A stretch of 15,666 bases of DNA, taken from the NCBI GenBank assembly GCA_964507185.1, contig CAZDOY010000053.1:1-15666 (forward strand). The letters are read 5' to 3'. The translations under genes were made by a program, and so were the position numbers. The stretch comes from CAVRTJ01 sp964507185. GTDB lineage: Bacteria > Acidobacteriota > UBA4820 > DSQY01. Under the pieces are notes generated by a model, which was given only the letters and a program-made list of their open reading frames with translations, did no database searches and had not been told where the DNA came from. Every line of letters begins with the position of its first letter. Position 1 is the first letter of the stretch. Positions 1-9,011 of this stretch are shown in pieces.

Positions 1-3000
1 CCCGGGCACTTCGTCCTGACCGCGGACCGCGTCCACCTGAAGCTGACGCCGTGGCCGCTCGTGGCCGGAGTGGTGTCCGTTTCCGACGTCCGCGTGGACA
101 AGCCGGTCCTGACCCTTGAGAGACCGCCACCGTCGAGGGGGGCGCAGGCTGCGCGGCGCCGCTCCCCTCCCCTGCCCGTCCACCTCCGCATCCCCGGCGT
201 TCGTATCACGGACGGAACCGTCGTCCTGCCGGAACCCCTGGAAGCCGGGGGTGGAAAGACCTTTTCGACGATTTCAGGCTCGCTGGACGCGTTCGTCTTC
301 GGCCGCACGGTGACGGTTGAAAACGCCCGGCTGTCCTGCGCGGGGCCCGCCCCGCTGCCCGCGCGCCTTTCCGTAGCGGGCCGGATCGCCGTCGAGTTTT
401 CGGGGAAGGCCCGGTACGACATGACGTTGGCCTCGACACGCTCTAAAGTCGGGGCGAAGGGGGTCTTCTCGCAGGATCCGAAGCGCGGTTTCGTCTACGG
501 GGCGGACCTCACCCTGCACCCCGTGGCCCTGAGAGAAGCCGCATCCAAATGGCGCGATGCGCCCGACCTTCTCCTGGACGGCGCTCTCCGCATGGACGGC
601 GGTCTGCACGGGCTCGACTGGTCCGGCCAGGTGAAGGGGCCGTCCGTCGGAACGGTCGCCTCAAAGGGCACGCTGACCTTCGGCGCGGGCGAGGCCGACA
701 TAAAAGGCACGGCGACCCTCGCCGGCACGAGCGTCTCACCCTTCTGGAAACCCCCGCCCGGGAGATCCTTCACCGTCAGCGGAGACGGGACCTTCGACCT
801 GACCGTTTCCAGCAAGACGGGCGTCAAGTGGAGGTGCACCCTGGACGCGCGCGACTCGACAGCCTGGGGGTTGCCCCTGACCGAAGCTTCCCTGAAGGCA
901 ACCGGCGACGCGGCAACCCTGGAAGTGGAAGGCGGGCTCGATTCCACCTTCTCCGGCCCGGTGACCGCTGACGCCGGGTGGGACCGGAACACCGATCACT
1001 GGCAAGTGCATGCCTCCGGGCCCTCCGTACCGCTGACCGGCCTGCTCGCGAAGCTCGGCCTCATGCCGGCACTCCCCTCATTCATCGCGGTCCCCGAGGG
1101 CAGTTGGGTGGTCGAGGCTTTCAAGATGGAAGGCGACGGAGGCCTGATCAGCCTGTCGGGCACGCTCTCGGGTCCTGCGGGCGGAGATTTCGACGTCTCC
1201 GCCGGGCCTCTGGGACAAGGCCGCCCCGTGGTGTGGCTCGCCCGCATCAGAAAGCTCGATCCCGGTGCATGGGGACTCGGTCCCCACGGCATGGTCGAAG
1301 CGGACGTCGGCTTTTCGGGCCCGAAGGCCACCCTCGGCACGCTCGACTGCCGGTTCCTGGCCTCGCAGTGGGCGGGCGTCGCGTTCGATCCGTTCCACGG
1401 CGTCGTGAAGATGGGGCCGGAGATCGGCATTCGCATCACACCCCTGACCATAAACACCTCGGTAGGAGAGGTCACCGGAGAGGCCGAATTCAGTCAGGCC
1501 AGCGGGCTCAAAGCACATGCGAAGGCCCACATCTCGGACCTCTCGAAGGCCGGCGCCCTTTTCGGAGTCAATAGCCTCCGCGGCTACCTCGACGGCGAGG
1601 CCTCCCTGCACCTCTCCGGCGGACGGATCGACCTCCAAGCGGACGGAGCGGGCACGGACCTCGGGTACTCAGGTGCGAGCGCAAAGACAGTGCACGTCAA
1701 GGGTGCGTGGGAGACGAGCCGAAACGCCCTCGACGTTGAAGCGAACTGGGACGGTCTCGCCTTCGCCGACAACACCATGGGAGCGGGCACCCTTTCCATG
1801 AAGGGCCCAATAACAGATGCNNNNNNNNNNNNNNNNNNNNNNNNNNNNNNNNNNNNNNNNNNNNNNNNNNNNNNNNNNNNNNNNNNNNNNNNNNNNNNNN
1901 NNNNNNNNNNNNNNNNNNNNCCGACAACACCATGGGAGCGGGCACCCTTTCCATGAAGGGCCCAATAACAGATGCACTGCTCGACCTGAACGCCGCCATG
2001 GGAAAAGGGAGGAATATCTCGTGCAGCGCCCGCGGCGACTGGGGCCCGCGGGCAGGAAAGATCCGGATCGACAAGCTGGCCATCCTGTTCGACGGCAAGG
2101 ACTTCGCGCAGGTTCACCCGGCATTCGTCACCTGGAATCCGTCCAATTTCGAGGTGCGCGCTCTCGAACTCGAAAAGAAAAAGAGCCGTTTGTCCCTTGA
2201 AGGCCGCGTGGTCTGGAACGGCGATGGCCCTTCCCCGGCGGTGAACGCCCACCTCGTGACCAGGCACCTCCCGCTCGGTCTTCTGCCCGTCCCGCCGACG
2301 GCGGGCCGCATAACCGGCTTGCTTGCCACGGACCTGACCTGGGGCGGGACGCTCGCGGTTCCCGTTCTGACCGGGAACGCCGAATTGTCAGAAGGATCGT
2401 ACACCTTCGCGGACAGCGACATCGTCATCGCACCCGTCACGATGCGCCTGAAGGCGGAAGGCAACAAGCTCGTACTGACCGAGGCAAGCGCCGCGTCGGC
2501 CGACGGGGGAACCGCCAGCGCAACAGGTTTCGTGATGATGAATGGCTTCATACCCGCCGAGTTCAAGATCAAGGCCGAGGGCAAGGCCTTTCCGTTCGTG
2601 GTGGGCCGGGACATGCAGGGAACCACGGATTTCACCGCCACCTTGAAAGGCACCCCCGAAAAACCCGTATTAAAGGCGGCGGCCCGGGTTCTCAAGGGCC
2701 GGATACAACTACCGGACCTCGCACAGCAGCAGCCCCTGCCGGCCTCGCTGACCTTCGTCAACGCGCCGCGCGGCTCCCCGTTCGCCGAGCACGGCGACGA
2801 GACCGAGCCGGTCATCGGGCGTCTCCGCGGAAACGCGCACCTCGTGAGCGAAGGCAACCTGTGGGTGAGCAATCAGAACCTGCTCGCCGAACTGACAGGC
2901 GCACTCGACATACGGTTCACGGACAACGGCCCGGAGGTGCGGGGAAGCCTTAACGTGCAGAACGGCCGCTACATCTTCCAGAATTTCAAGTTCACGATCG

Positions 3001-3530
3001 AAAACTCCCGCATCTATTTCAAAGGGACCACGGACCTGACGCCCTACCTGGACGTCAACGCCTCGTACAGGGCCACGGGGGCCGACATCTTCATCCACGT
3101 GACCGGACCGGCCGACCGCCCTGTTCTCAGTCTGTCTTCCCAGCCCCCCATGGACGAAGGCGACATATTGTCGACACTGCTCTTCGGCCGGCGCTCGGGC
3201 GACCTTAGCGCGGGTGAGAACAGGGCTTTCGGGGCGGCGGCCGCCGCGCTCGCCGTCCAGTACCAGGCGTCGCCCCTCATGAAATCCCTGCAGAAAGGGC
3301 TCGGGTTCGATACGTTCGAGGTCGGCCCCGCCGCCGGCGGCGGGACGCAGGTCGGTTTCAGCAAGTACCTCGGCGACCGGACGGTCCTCGAGTACAAACA
3401 GACCTTCGGCGTTCTGCCGGAAACCCGGCTGAACCTACGCTACAGGATCAACCGCACGCTGAGCGTGCAGACGGAAAGCACCGAGAAGGGCAACGCCGGG
3501 ATAGATCTACTCTGGGAGCAGAGGTACTGA
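1..3530 (+). CDS. tamB: TamB-like translocation and assembly module protein, 5'-partial, interrupted by a false scaffold gap
   Basis: The reading frame is open from base 1, so the N-terminus, including the expected inner-membrane anchor, lies outside the window. The first residues resemble the AsmA/TamB-type N-terminal region. The body is long, low in cysteine and rich in alternating beta-strand sequence. The C-terminus has the TamB (DUF490) signature: DILSTLLFGRRSGD, then VGFSKYLGDRTVLEYKQTFG, ending in WEQRY. TamB proteins form a periplasm-spanning hydrophobic groove that works with TamA in outer-membrane protein insertion or phospholipid transport. The frame appears split at the N run, but 1766-1820 is repeated exactly at 1921-1975. 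Removing 155 bases joins both halves in frame (join codon GCA, Ala, residue 607 of the visible part) and gives at least 1124 residues, close to E. coli TamB (about 1260). The stop overlaps the tamA start (TGATG). The family is secure; the exact cargo is unknown. Confidence 0.9.
1766..1975. repeat. Exact 55-base duplication flanking the N run (assembly artefact)
   Basis: Bases 1766-1820 and 1921-1975 are identical over all 55 positions, starting CCGACAACACCATGGG and ending AACAGATGC, and they abut the two edges of the N run. This is what appears when two contigs sharing a terminal k-mer overlap are scaffolded with a placeholder instead of being merged. It is probably not a biological repeat. 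Confidence 0.9.
1821..1920. other. Scaffold gap, 100 N, probably no missing sequence
   Basis: The run is exactly 100 N, a usual placeholder for unknown distance. Because the flanks overlap by 55 bases and the coding frame is restored on merging, the true gap length here is most likely minus 55. Confidence 0.95.
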
Positions 3531-5395
3531 TGCGGAGGCTTCGGCGTTTCGCAACCCTGACGGCTCTCGTTCTTGTGCTCGGCGCCTCCGCGTCCTTTGC
3601 GCGACCTCCCGAGCAGAAGACCGCCGAGTACCACGCTCTGACCTTTGCCGGTAACAAAACCTTCGACGAAGCCACGCTTCGTCAAGCCGCCGGGCTCAAG
3701 CCGAAGAAGAGATTTCTCCTTCTCCGGCGCACCGAGGCAATAAGCAGTCTCGAAGTCGAACAGGCCATGGACCAGGTCATGCTTTTCTACCAGCGCAACG
3801 GCTATTTCGACGTCGCCGTCAAGCTCGAAAAGCCCCAGGCGGGCGGTGCCGTGATCCGCATCCGGGAAGGCATACGGTACAGGATCTCGGAGATAAAGGT
3901 CGATGGATGGCCCGAAGAGGGCGGCCAGGACGGAGCGCGCGGCCTTTTGTGGAAAGCGCTGAAGTTGAAGAAGGGGGAAGCCTACACCGTCGATTCTTAC
4001 GAGGCGGCTGCCAGGAGGCTCGTCTACCATTTGAAGGACTCCGGCTACCCCTTCGCGAAAATCAAGTCTTCGGCCGTTGCCGACATGCACGCCAAGTCCG
4101 TTCTGATATCCTACGAACTGATACCCGGAACATTCGGTCGCTTCGGGCCCGTGGATTTCAAGGGGGATTTCCAGCCTCAGGACAGGGTCACGCTCAAGCG
4201 TGCGCTGGCTTTCAAGACGGGGGCGATCTACCGGCAGTCGCTGCTGGACAAGAGCCAGGAGGCCCTCTTCAGGCTGGGCGTTTTCGACAGCGTGCTCGTC
4301 GTACCTAAAGAGGACGGTCCACCGGGGACCATTCCCATCGTCGTCAGGCTCAAGAGCGGCCGGATCCATCGCATCCGCCTGAGCGTCGGCTACGCGAGCG
4401 ACGAGGGGCCGAGGGGACTCGCCGGCTGGGAGACGCTGAGGACCGCGAAGCGGATCGTCAACCTCGGAACCGAGTTCAAGTGGTCGGACATTGAGACGAC
4501 GGCCACGGGCTACCTCAAGCGCCCTTACTTCATCGACAGCAAGACGACCTTCCTCTCCGACGTGGCCTACAGCCGCATGAGCCAGACAGGCTTCACCTAT
4601 CGGTCCCTTAAATTCCGGGCCGGTCTCGACCATCGTTTCAGTCGCCACCTGAGCGGTTTCGTTTTCGCCTCGCTGGAGAGGGTTCTCCAAGTCACCCCGG
4701 ACAGACAGCTGAAAAACGCCCTTTCGGAGGGCGCAACGGACGTCGCGACGATCGCTTCCGTTCCCCTCAGCATGACCTACAACGATACCGACATCCCATT
4801 TGCCTCCCTCGCGTCCGGCCTGTCGTACGGGGCGTCCGCTTCGTTCTTCAGTCCCACGCGCGGGGGCATCTACAGCTTTTTCGTCGAGCCCTCGTACGTC
4901 CTGGCGAGCCACACCAGTTTCACGAAAACAACGGTTGAGGCCCGGCACTACTTCGGCTTCGGACATGATTTCGTCCTCGCCTGCAAGCTCAAGATGGGGG
5001 GCATCTTCTCGAGCGCGGCGGCGTCGGACATTCCCATTACGCGCAGATTCTACGCAGGAGGCGCAAACAGCGTCCGCGGCTACGCCTACGACAACCTGGG
5101 CCCCCTTTCCGACAAGGGCGTTCTTCTGGGCGGCAACGGCCTGGCCGAAGCATCCCTCGAACTGCGTTTTCCTCTTCGCGCGAAACTGGGCGGGGTAGTC
5201 TTCGTGGACGCGGGCAACGCAACGCCCGCCGCCTACAGCTTGAATGGCGCCAAGATCATGTCCGGCGCCGGGATCGGCGCGAGGATCAAGACGCCCGTGG
5301 GCCCGATCGGGGTCGACGTCGCCTGGAAGCTGCGCACCTATCCGCTCGATCACTCCCCTTACATGCTCTACTTCTTCATAGGCTACGCTTTCTAG
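3530..5395 (+). CDS. tamA: TamA-like Omp85-family outer-membrane protein
   Basis: This 621-residue protein is the likely outer-membrane partner of the preceding TamB. Residues 1-24 form a Sec signal peptide (MRRLRRF, hydrophobic core, cut near SFA). About three POTRA domains follow (roughly 33-112, 113-198 and 199-275), then a beta-barrel from about 276 to the end. The Omp85 lid-loop motif is present as RRFYAGGANSVRGY, with V515-R516-G517-Y518, followed by the TamA-like NLGP and VFVDAGNA segments. The chain ends in Phe (IGYAF), as expected for a barrel recognised by the BAM machinery. Length is close to E. coli TamA (577). The ATG shares its A with the tamB stop, and AGAGG at 3520-3524 serves as ribosome binding site inside tamB, so translation is probably coupled. 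A BamA role is less likely because BamA usually carries five POTRA domains. Confidence 0.92.
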   Translation: MRRLRRFATLTALVLVLGASASFARPPEQKTAEYHALTFAGNKTFDEATLRQAAGLKPKKRFLLLRRTEAISSLEVEQAMDQVMLFYQRNGYFDVAVKLEKPQAGGAVIRIREGIRYRISEIKVDGWPEEGGQDGARGLLWKALKLKKGEAYTVDSYEAAARRLVYHLKDSGYPFAKIKSSAVADMHAKSVLISYELIPGTFGRFGPVDFKGDFQPQDRVTLKRALAFKTGAIYRQSLLDKSQEALFRLGVFDSVLVVPKEDGPPGTIPIVVRLKSGRIHRIRLSVGYASDEGPRGLAGWETLRTAKRIVNLGTEFKWSDIETTATGYLKRPYFIDSKTTFLSDVAYSRMSQTGFTYRSLKFRAGLDHRFSRHLSGFVFASLERVLQVTPDRQLKNALSEGATDVATIASVPLSMTYNDTDIPFASLASGLSYGASASFFSPTRGGIYSFFVEPSYVLASHTSFTKTTVEARHYFGFGHDFVLACKLKMGGIFSSAAASDIPITRRFYAGGANSVRGYAYDNLGPLSDKGVLLGGNGLAEASLELRFPLRAKLGGVVFVDAGNATPAAYSLNGAKIMSGAGIGARIKTPVGPIGVDVAWKLRTYPLDHSPYMLYFFIGYAF

Positions 5396-5450
5396 CAGGC
5401 TGCCAGCTCACTAGTTCGGCGACGGCGCCATCTTCTCCCGGTGCATCTCC

Positions 5451-5480
5451 TTGCTTTCGGTCCTCCTGCTCCATTAGAAT
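5451..5480 (+). promoter_or_regulatory. Possible sigma-70 promoter for the acylase gene
   Basis: TTGCTT at 5451-5456 and TAGAAT at 5475-5480 are separated by 18 bases, with a second overlapping TAGAAT from 5480. The -10 matches 5 of 6 and the -35 only 3 of 6. It would leave a leader of about 140 bases that contains an inverted repeat CCATCC/GGATGG at 5566-5583. No terminator is visible after tamA, so read-through is also possible. Confidence 0.3.
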
Positions 5481-5617
5481 AGAATGAGCTTCACCAGGGC
5501 CCCGGTCCTCAACAGGTTGTTTCGTACACCTTGCCATTCACCAGGTCGTCAGCTCGGGGGCGTCGCCATCCGATCCAGGATGGAAAGAAAGACGTGGAAC
5601 CGTTGTCCATACAGAAA

Positions 5618-5623
5618 AGGAGG
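5618..5623 (+). promoter_or_regulatory. Strong Shine-Dalgarno that fixes the acylase start
   Basis: AAAAGGAGGTG precedes ATG at 5629. AGGAGG at 5618-5623 sits five bases before that ATG, while the longer GTG start at 5623 would overlap the Shine-Dalgarno itself and is therefore unlikely. Confidence 0.75.
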
Positions 5624-5628
5624 TGGCC

Positions 5629-8028
5629 ATGAGAATGAGAAGGTGGGTTGTCGCTCCAATCCTGCTGACCGGCATGCTGCTGTGTACGATGGCCCGGTCG
5701 GCGAAACCCGCTCCTGCGGGAGCGACGACCACGCGCGACGACAAGGGCGTCTGGTCAATCCAGGCGGACAACATCAAGGATGCCTTCGACGCGATGGGCT
5801 ACGCCGTCGCCACGGACAGGCTGTGGCAAACGGAACTCTACCTGCGGTCGGCCACGGGACGGCTTGCGGAGATCTTCGGTCCCAGCCAGCTCAGCACCGA
5901 CATGTTCATGCGCACCATCGGTTACACCCGAAAAGAATACAAGAAGGGCTACAAGTCCCTCAGCAGGGACGCCCAGGACGAGATCGACGGATTCGTCAGC
6001 GGGTTCAACAGGCGCGTGGACGAAGTGAACGCCGATCCCTCTCTCATGCCTTTCGAGTACCTTGCCATCTCCGCCCAGACCGGTATGGATGTAAGGCCGC
6101 AGCACTGGACCAACTACGATGTCATGGCGTGGCTCGTTCTCCTTCAGAGAGAGTTCGATCCGGAAGCCCTGAACACAGGCCAGCTCGACAACTACGAACT
6201 GTACTACGGTCTCTATTCGTACTACCCCGATGACTATCTCGCCATGTTCCACGACCTGCGCTGGATAAACGACCCGCAGGCCCTTACTTACATTCCTCCG
6301 GAAGCGGGCGCGGCTCCGGCCATACAGCCTTCCCGCATCCAGCAGGACAACGAGCTCGTCGCCCAGGCGCGCTCTTTTCCGCCGGGCTCGGCAAGGGTGG
6401 CAAAAGAGACCGGCGACATCATCCACAACGTGATCGACAACCTGAAGAAGATCAACGCCTACGTTCACATGGGCAGCTACGCGTGGGTGGTGTCCGGCAG
6501 CAAGACGGCCGACGGCAATCCTATCATCTACTCCGGACCCCAGATGGGCTTCTCAGTCCCCTCCATCACGTGCGAAGGTTCCATCAAGTGCCCGACGCTC
6601 AACGTTTCCGGCATGACGGTGCCCGGCATCCCCATGATCATCATCGGGCGCACCCCGCATCACGCGTGGTCCATGCAGGTCGGGCACGCCCACACGACCG
6701 ACTACTACCTCGAGAATCCTCTCGCCATGAAGAAGGACCACGTGGAGAAGATCCAGGTCGCCGGTCAGGGAACCGTCAAAGTGAAGATCTACAGGTCCAA
6801 GCACGGGCCCGTGATCAGCCCCATGCCCTTCGATCCAAAGCACGTGGACGGCCCGTGCATCACGTGGGCCAACTCCCACTGGGACCATGAGTGGGAAGCG
6901 CTCGACGGATTTCTCCAGATGGCGCGCGCCACGAGTATGGACCAGTTCGACGCCGGCATCCACAAGGTCTGCGTGAGCCAGCACTTCTGCTACGCGGACA
7001 AGGACGGCAACATCGCCTACTGGATGTCCGGATGGGACCCCGTACGAGCCCCCGGCGACGTCACCATGCTGCCCCAGCCGTCGGACGGCATGCACGAGTG
7101 GACCGGCCAGCTCAAGCCGCTCTCGACTGACCGCAACAACGCCCAGGGCTATTACTGCGGCTGGAACAACAAGTCCAACATCAACTACGACAACGCACCT
7201 AACAACCTGAGCTATTCGTTCGGGCCCTTCGACCGCGCCCACGTGATCGACGATTACCTCAAGACCCACAACGACCTGACCTTCGACCAGATAAGAGACC
7301 TTGCCGTCAACATAGCCACGACCGACTCCTCCGTCGGGACCGGCGGCGTCCCCTGGAGCCAGTGCGGCTCCTACTTCACGGCTGCGGTCGACGCCTATCC
7401 GACACCCGCCCGCCTCGCTGCCTTGTCCGTGATCCAGTCCTGGGACGGCCATTTCGTGGCCGGTGGCTCCAGTCAGTGGGCCACGGGAATGCAGCGCTCG
7501 GACGCGTGGGTCCTCGAGGAAGCCTGGATCGACAACGTGATCAAGCTGACCTTCAGCGACGAGCTCGGTCCCGACGCCGCCAAGCCGAGCATGCAACTGT
7601 TCAACGTCCTGCTGCACGCGCTCAAGGGCCAGTCCTCCGGCGTCGTCAACTACTATGACTGGTTCCAGGACAGGGCCGGCCTGGGACTCCCCACCGACCC
7701 GCAACAGCTCATCGACCTGGCCCTCGACATGACGCTCAACGACATCGGCCTGCCGCCCTACAATGAGTCTCGCGGCGTTATCACCTTCACGCACGACATG
7801 CTCGGACCGATCCACACCATGCCCTACTCCAACCGTTCCACCTACGGGCATTGCGTCGAATACGGCCCCTCCGGCGTCGTGAGGCTGGAGAGCTTCTTCC
7901 CGCTGGGCGAGTCCGGCTTCATCGGCATGGGCTCCCAGGGTCAGCCCGTCTTCGATCCTAATTTCTTCAGCATGGCGCCCCTCTTCGACACCTTCACCAT
8001 GCGACCTTTCCCGGCGCCAACGAACTGA
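5629..8028 (+). CDS. Exported penicillin-acylase-family Ntn hydrolase
   Basis: This 799-residue protein is a member of the penicillin amidase family, which hydrolyses amide bonds after self-cleavage into two chains. An N-terminal signal peptide (MRMRRWVVAPILLTGMLL, cut near residues 20-30) sends it to the periplasm. The A-chain carries the family pattern GYAVATDRLWQTELYLRSAT followed by GRLAEIFG. The nucleophile is Ser283 in MGSYAWVVSGSKT, which becomes residue 1 of the B-chain. The oxyanion-region Gln falls exactly at B23 (GPQMG, Gln305), and WNN at 512-514 matches the Asn-bearing WNN motif. The usual glycine-histidine-asparagine loop is replaced by GRTPHHAWSMQVGHAHTTD. The A part plus linker is about 282 residues and the B part 517, normal for the family. 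The substrate cannot be read from sequence: beta-lactam side chains, acyl-homoserine lactones, lipopeptides and N-acyl amino acids are all known in this family. A terminator follows at once, so it ends its transcript. Confidence 0.9.
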   Translation: MRMRRWVVAPILLTGMLLCTMARSAKPAPAGATTTRDDKGVWSIQADNIKDAFDAMGYAVATDRLWQTELYLRSATGRLAEIFGPSQLSTDMFMRTIGYTRKEYKKGYKSLSRDAQDEIDGFVSGFNRRVDEVNADPSLMPFEYLAISAQTGMDVRPQHWTNYDVMAWLVLLQREFDPEALNTGQLDNYELYYGLYSYYPDDYLAMFHDLRWINDPQALTYIPPEAGAAPAIQPSRIQQDNELVAQARSFPPGSARVAKETGDIIHNVIDNLKKINAYVHMGSYAWVVSGSKTADGNPIIYSGPQMGFSVPSITCEGSIKCPTLNVSGMTVPGIPMIIIGRTPHHAWSMQVGHAHTTDYYLENPLAMKKDHVEKIQVAGQGTVKVKIYRSKHGPVISPMPFDPKHVDGPCITWANSHWDHEWEALDGFLQMARATSMDQFDAGIHKVCVSQHFCYADKDGNIAYWMSGWDPVRAPGDVTMLPQPSDGMHEWTGQLKPLSTDRNNAQGYYCGWNNKSNINYDNAPNNLSYSFGPFDRAHVIDDYLKTHNDLTFDQIRDLAVNIATTDSSVGTGGVPWSQCGSYFTAAVDAYPTPARLAALSVIQSWDGHFVAGGSSQWATGMQRSDAWVLEEAWIDNVIKLTFSDELGPDAAKPSMQLFNVLLHALKGQSSGVVNYYDWFQDRAGLGLPTDPQQLIDLALDMTLNDIGLPPYNESRGVITFTHDMLGPIHTMPYSNRSTYGHCVEYGPSGVVRLESFFPLGESGFIGMGSQGQPVFDPNFFSMAPLFDTFTMRPFPAPTN

Positions 8029-8054
8029 GCTGCAGACCGGAAACTTCAGACGAA

Positions 8055-8083
8055 AAAAGGGCGGGGCTTGTCCCCGCCCTTTT
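8055..8083 (+). terminator. Intrinsic terminator after the acylase gene
   Basis: A perfect 12-base-pair stem, AAAAGGGCGGGG (8055-8066) with CCCCGCCCTTTT (8072-8083), closes a 5-base loop CTTGT and ends in a T run. It lies 26 bases after the acylase stop. The A/T arms allow some bidirectional activity. Confidence 0.9.
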
Positions 8084-8458
8084 CCTGAGATGAAAGGGGT
8101 AATCTCCGCTCGTCACTCCGAGCGTGCCCTTGACCTGGATGCCCCGAACGAGGTCCGAGAGACTGTCATCTCCAGCAGCGGGTACCTATCCTGAAACGAA
8201 ACCGTATCCAGTTCCAGTTCCCTGACCCAGGGCAAAGGCGATCGCATCGATCATTCCCGTCGCTCCCAATGCGATTAATGCCTTCTTGATCCCTGCGGAC
8301 AGATGCGTTGCCATCGTTCATTGACGTAGAGCATGCCGCTCTGGCGCTCGAACGAAACGCACTCCATTTTCCGGGTCGGGCGCAGAGTTATGGGCCGCCC
8401 TATGCAGTGAGAGTCCGCCCCTGCTAGGGGGGGAAGGCCGGGATCAGGATCACCTTCA
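8084..8458. other. Intergenic stretch without a convincing gene
   Basis: This 375-base stretch separates the convergent acylase and receiver genes. I see no RNA gene, mobile-element end or clear terminator. On the minus strand an ATG at 8314 opens a 42-codon frame ending in TAG at 8186-8188; the predicted peptide is glycine/alanine-rich with an amphipathic stretch, but it has no Shine-Dalgarno. A 95-codon minus-strand frame (8275-8562) overlaps the receiver 3' end and looks spurious. Confidence 0.5.
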
Positions 8459-8875
8459 TCACGCAGTGCGGCCCCTATCCTCTGACCGTGCAGCTGGGAG
8501 GGGCAGTTTCTCGATGAGACTGAAGAGCGCGGCAGGGGCAATGGGCTTGACAAGGTAGCCACTCGCCCCCAGCGCCATCGCCCTCTCCTTTTCTTCTTGG
8601 GAATTATTGGAACTGACCACGATTATAGGACGGCGGTTCAAGCGCTTTTTCAAGTGCTGCATGAAGGTGATTCCGTCCATACGGGGCATGACGAGGTCCA
8701 GGAGGATCAAATCGCACTCCGGAGCACCATCGAGCTTTGACAACGCCTCAATCCCGTCTCTGGCATGGATCACCTCCAATCCCTTGTGGACCGATTCCAT
8801 GAAGAGGAGGTCGTACATCTGGCCGAGAAACGGCGAATCCTCGACGACGAGGATCTTCTTGAAGTGCTCAATCAT
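8459..8875 (-). CDS. Single-domain CheY-like response regulator
   Basis: The product is a lone receiver domain of 138 residues with no output domain. The acidic pair is E12-D13 (ILVVEDSP), the phospho-acceptor is D60 (LILLDLVMPRMDG), the conserved Ser/Thr is S88 and the conserved Lys is K110 (YLVKPIAP). Such proteins act by phosphorylation-dependent binding to a partner, as CheY does with the flagellar switch, or as phosphorelay intermediates; no cognate kinase is adjacent. I chose ATG at 8875, with GGGGGAAAGG just ahead of it, over an in-frame GTG at 8899. The last ~15 residues are a charged tail. G+C over 8581-8820 is 125 of 240 bases (52%), well below nearby genes, which may mean separate acquisition or relaxed codon selection. 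Confidence 0.88.
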   Translation of the reverse strand: MIEHFKKILVVEDSPFLGQMYDLLFMESVHKGLEVIHARDGIEALSKLDGAPECDLILLDLVMPRMDGITFMQHLKKRLNRRPIIVVSSNNSQEEKERAMALGASGYLVKPIAPAALFSLIEKLPLPAARSEDRGRTA

Positions 8876-8966
8876 ACCTTTCCCCCGGACCGATCCCACG
8901 GTAGGTCAGCGCACGCAGACGAATCTCGTTCCATTCCCATGAAACAACCGTTCTGCCTATGCTCTA

Positions 8967-8993
8967 ACCATAATGAACTACAATATATGTCAA
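8967..8993 (-). promoter_or_regulatory. Weak sigma-70-like promoter for the receiver gene
   Basis: Read on the minus strand, a perfect TTGACA (8993-8988) is followed after 15 bases by TATGGT (8972-8967), four of six matches to the -10. The spacing is shorter than the optimal 17, so the call is tentative. It would give a leader of about 85 bases. Confidence 0.3.
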
Positions 8994-9011
8994 TGCTTGA
9001 GCGATATGCTA

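Noticed and set aside
3440..5353. Long minus-strand open frame of 637 codons opposite tamA
   Set aside because: It lies wholly opposite well-recognised Omp85 and TamB coding sequence, has no recognisable domain, and its Arg/Gly/Ala/Asp-rich composition is that of a GC-rich antisense shadow.
5484..6233. Plus-strand frame of 249 codons starting upstream of the acylase
   Set aside because: Most of it overlaps the acylase in another frame, and the strong Shine-Dalgarno at 5618 belongs to the acylase ATG.
6553..7851. Minus-strand frame of 432 codons opposite the acylase gene
   Set aside because: It is valine/glycine-rich low-information sequence opposite conserved acylase motifs, with no domain; a codon-bias shadow.
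8275..8562. Minus-strand frame of 95 codons overlapping the receiver 3' end
   Set aside because: It overlaps the receiver by about 100 bases in another frame, is proline/arginine-rich and has no domain; probably spurious.
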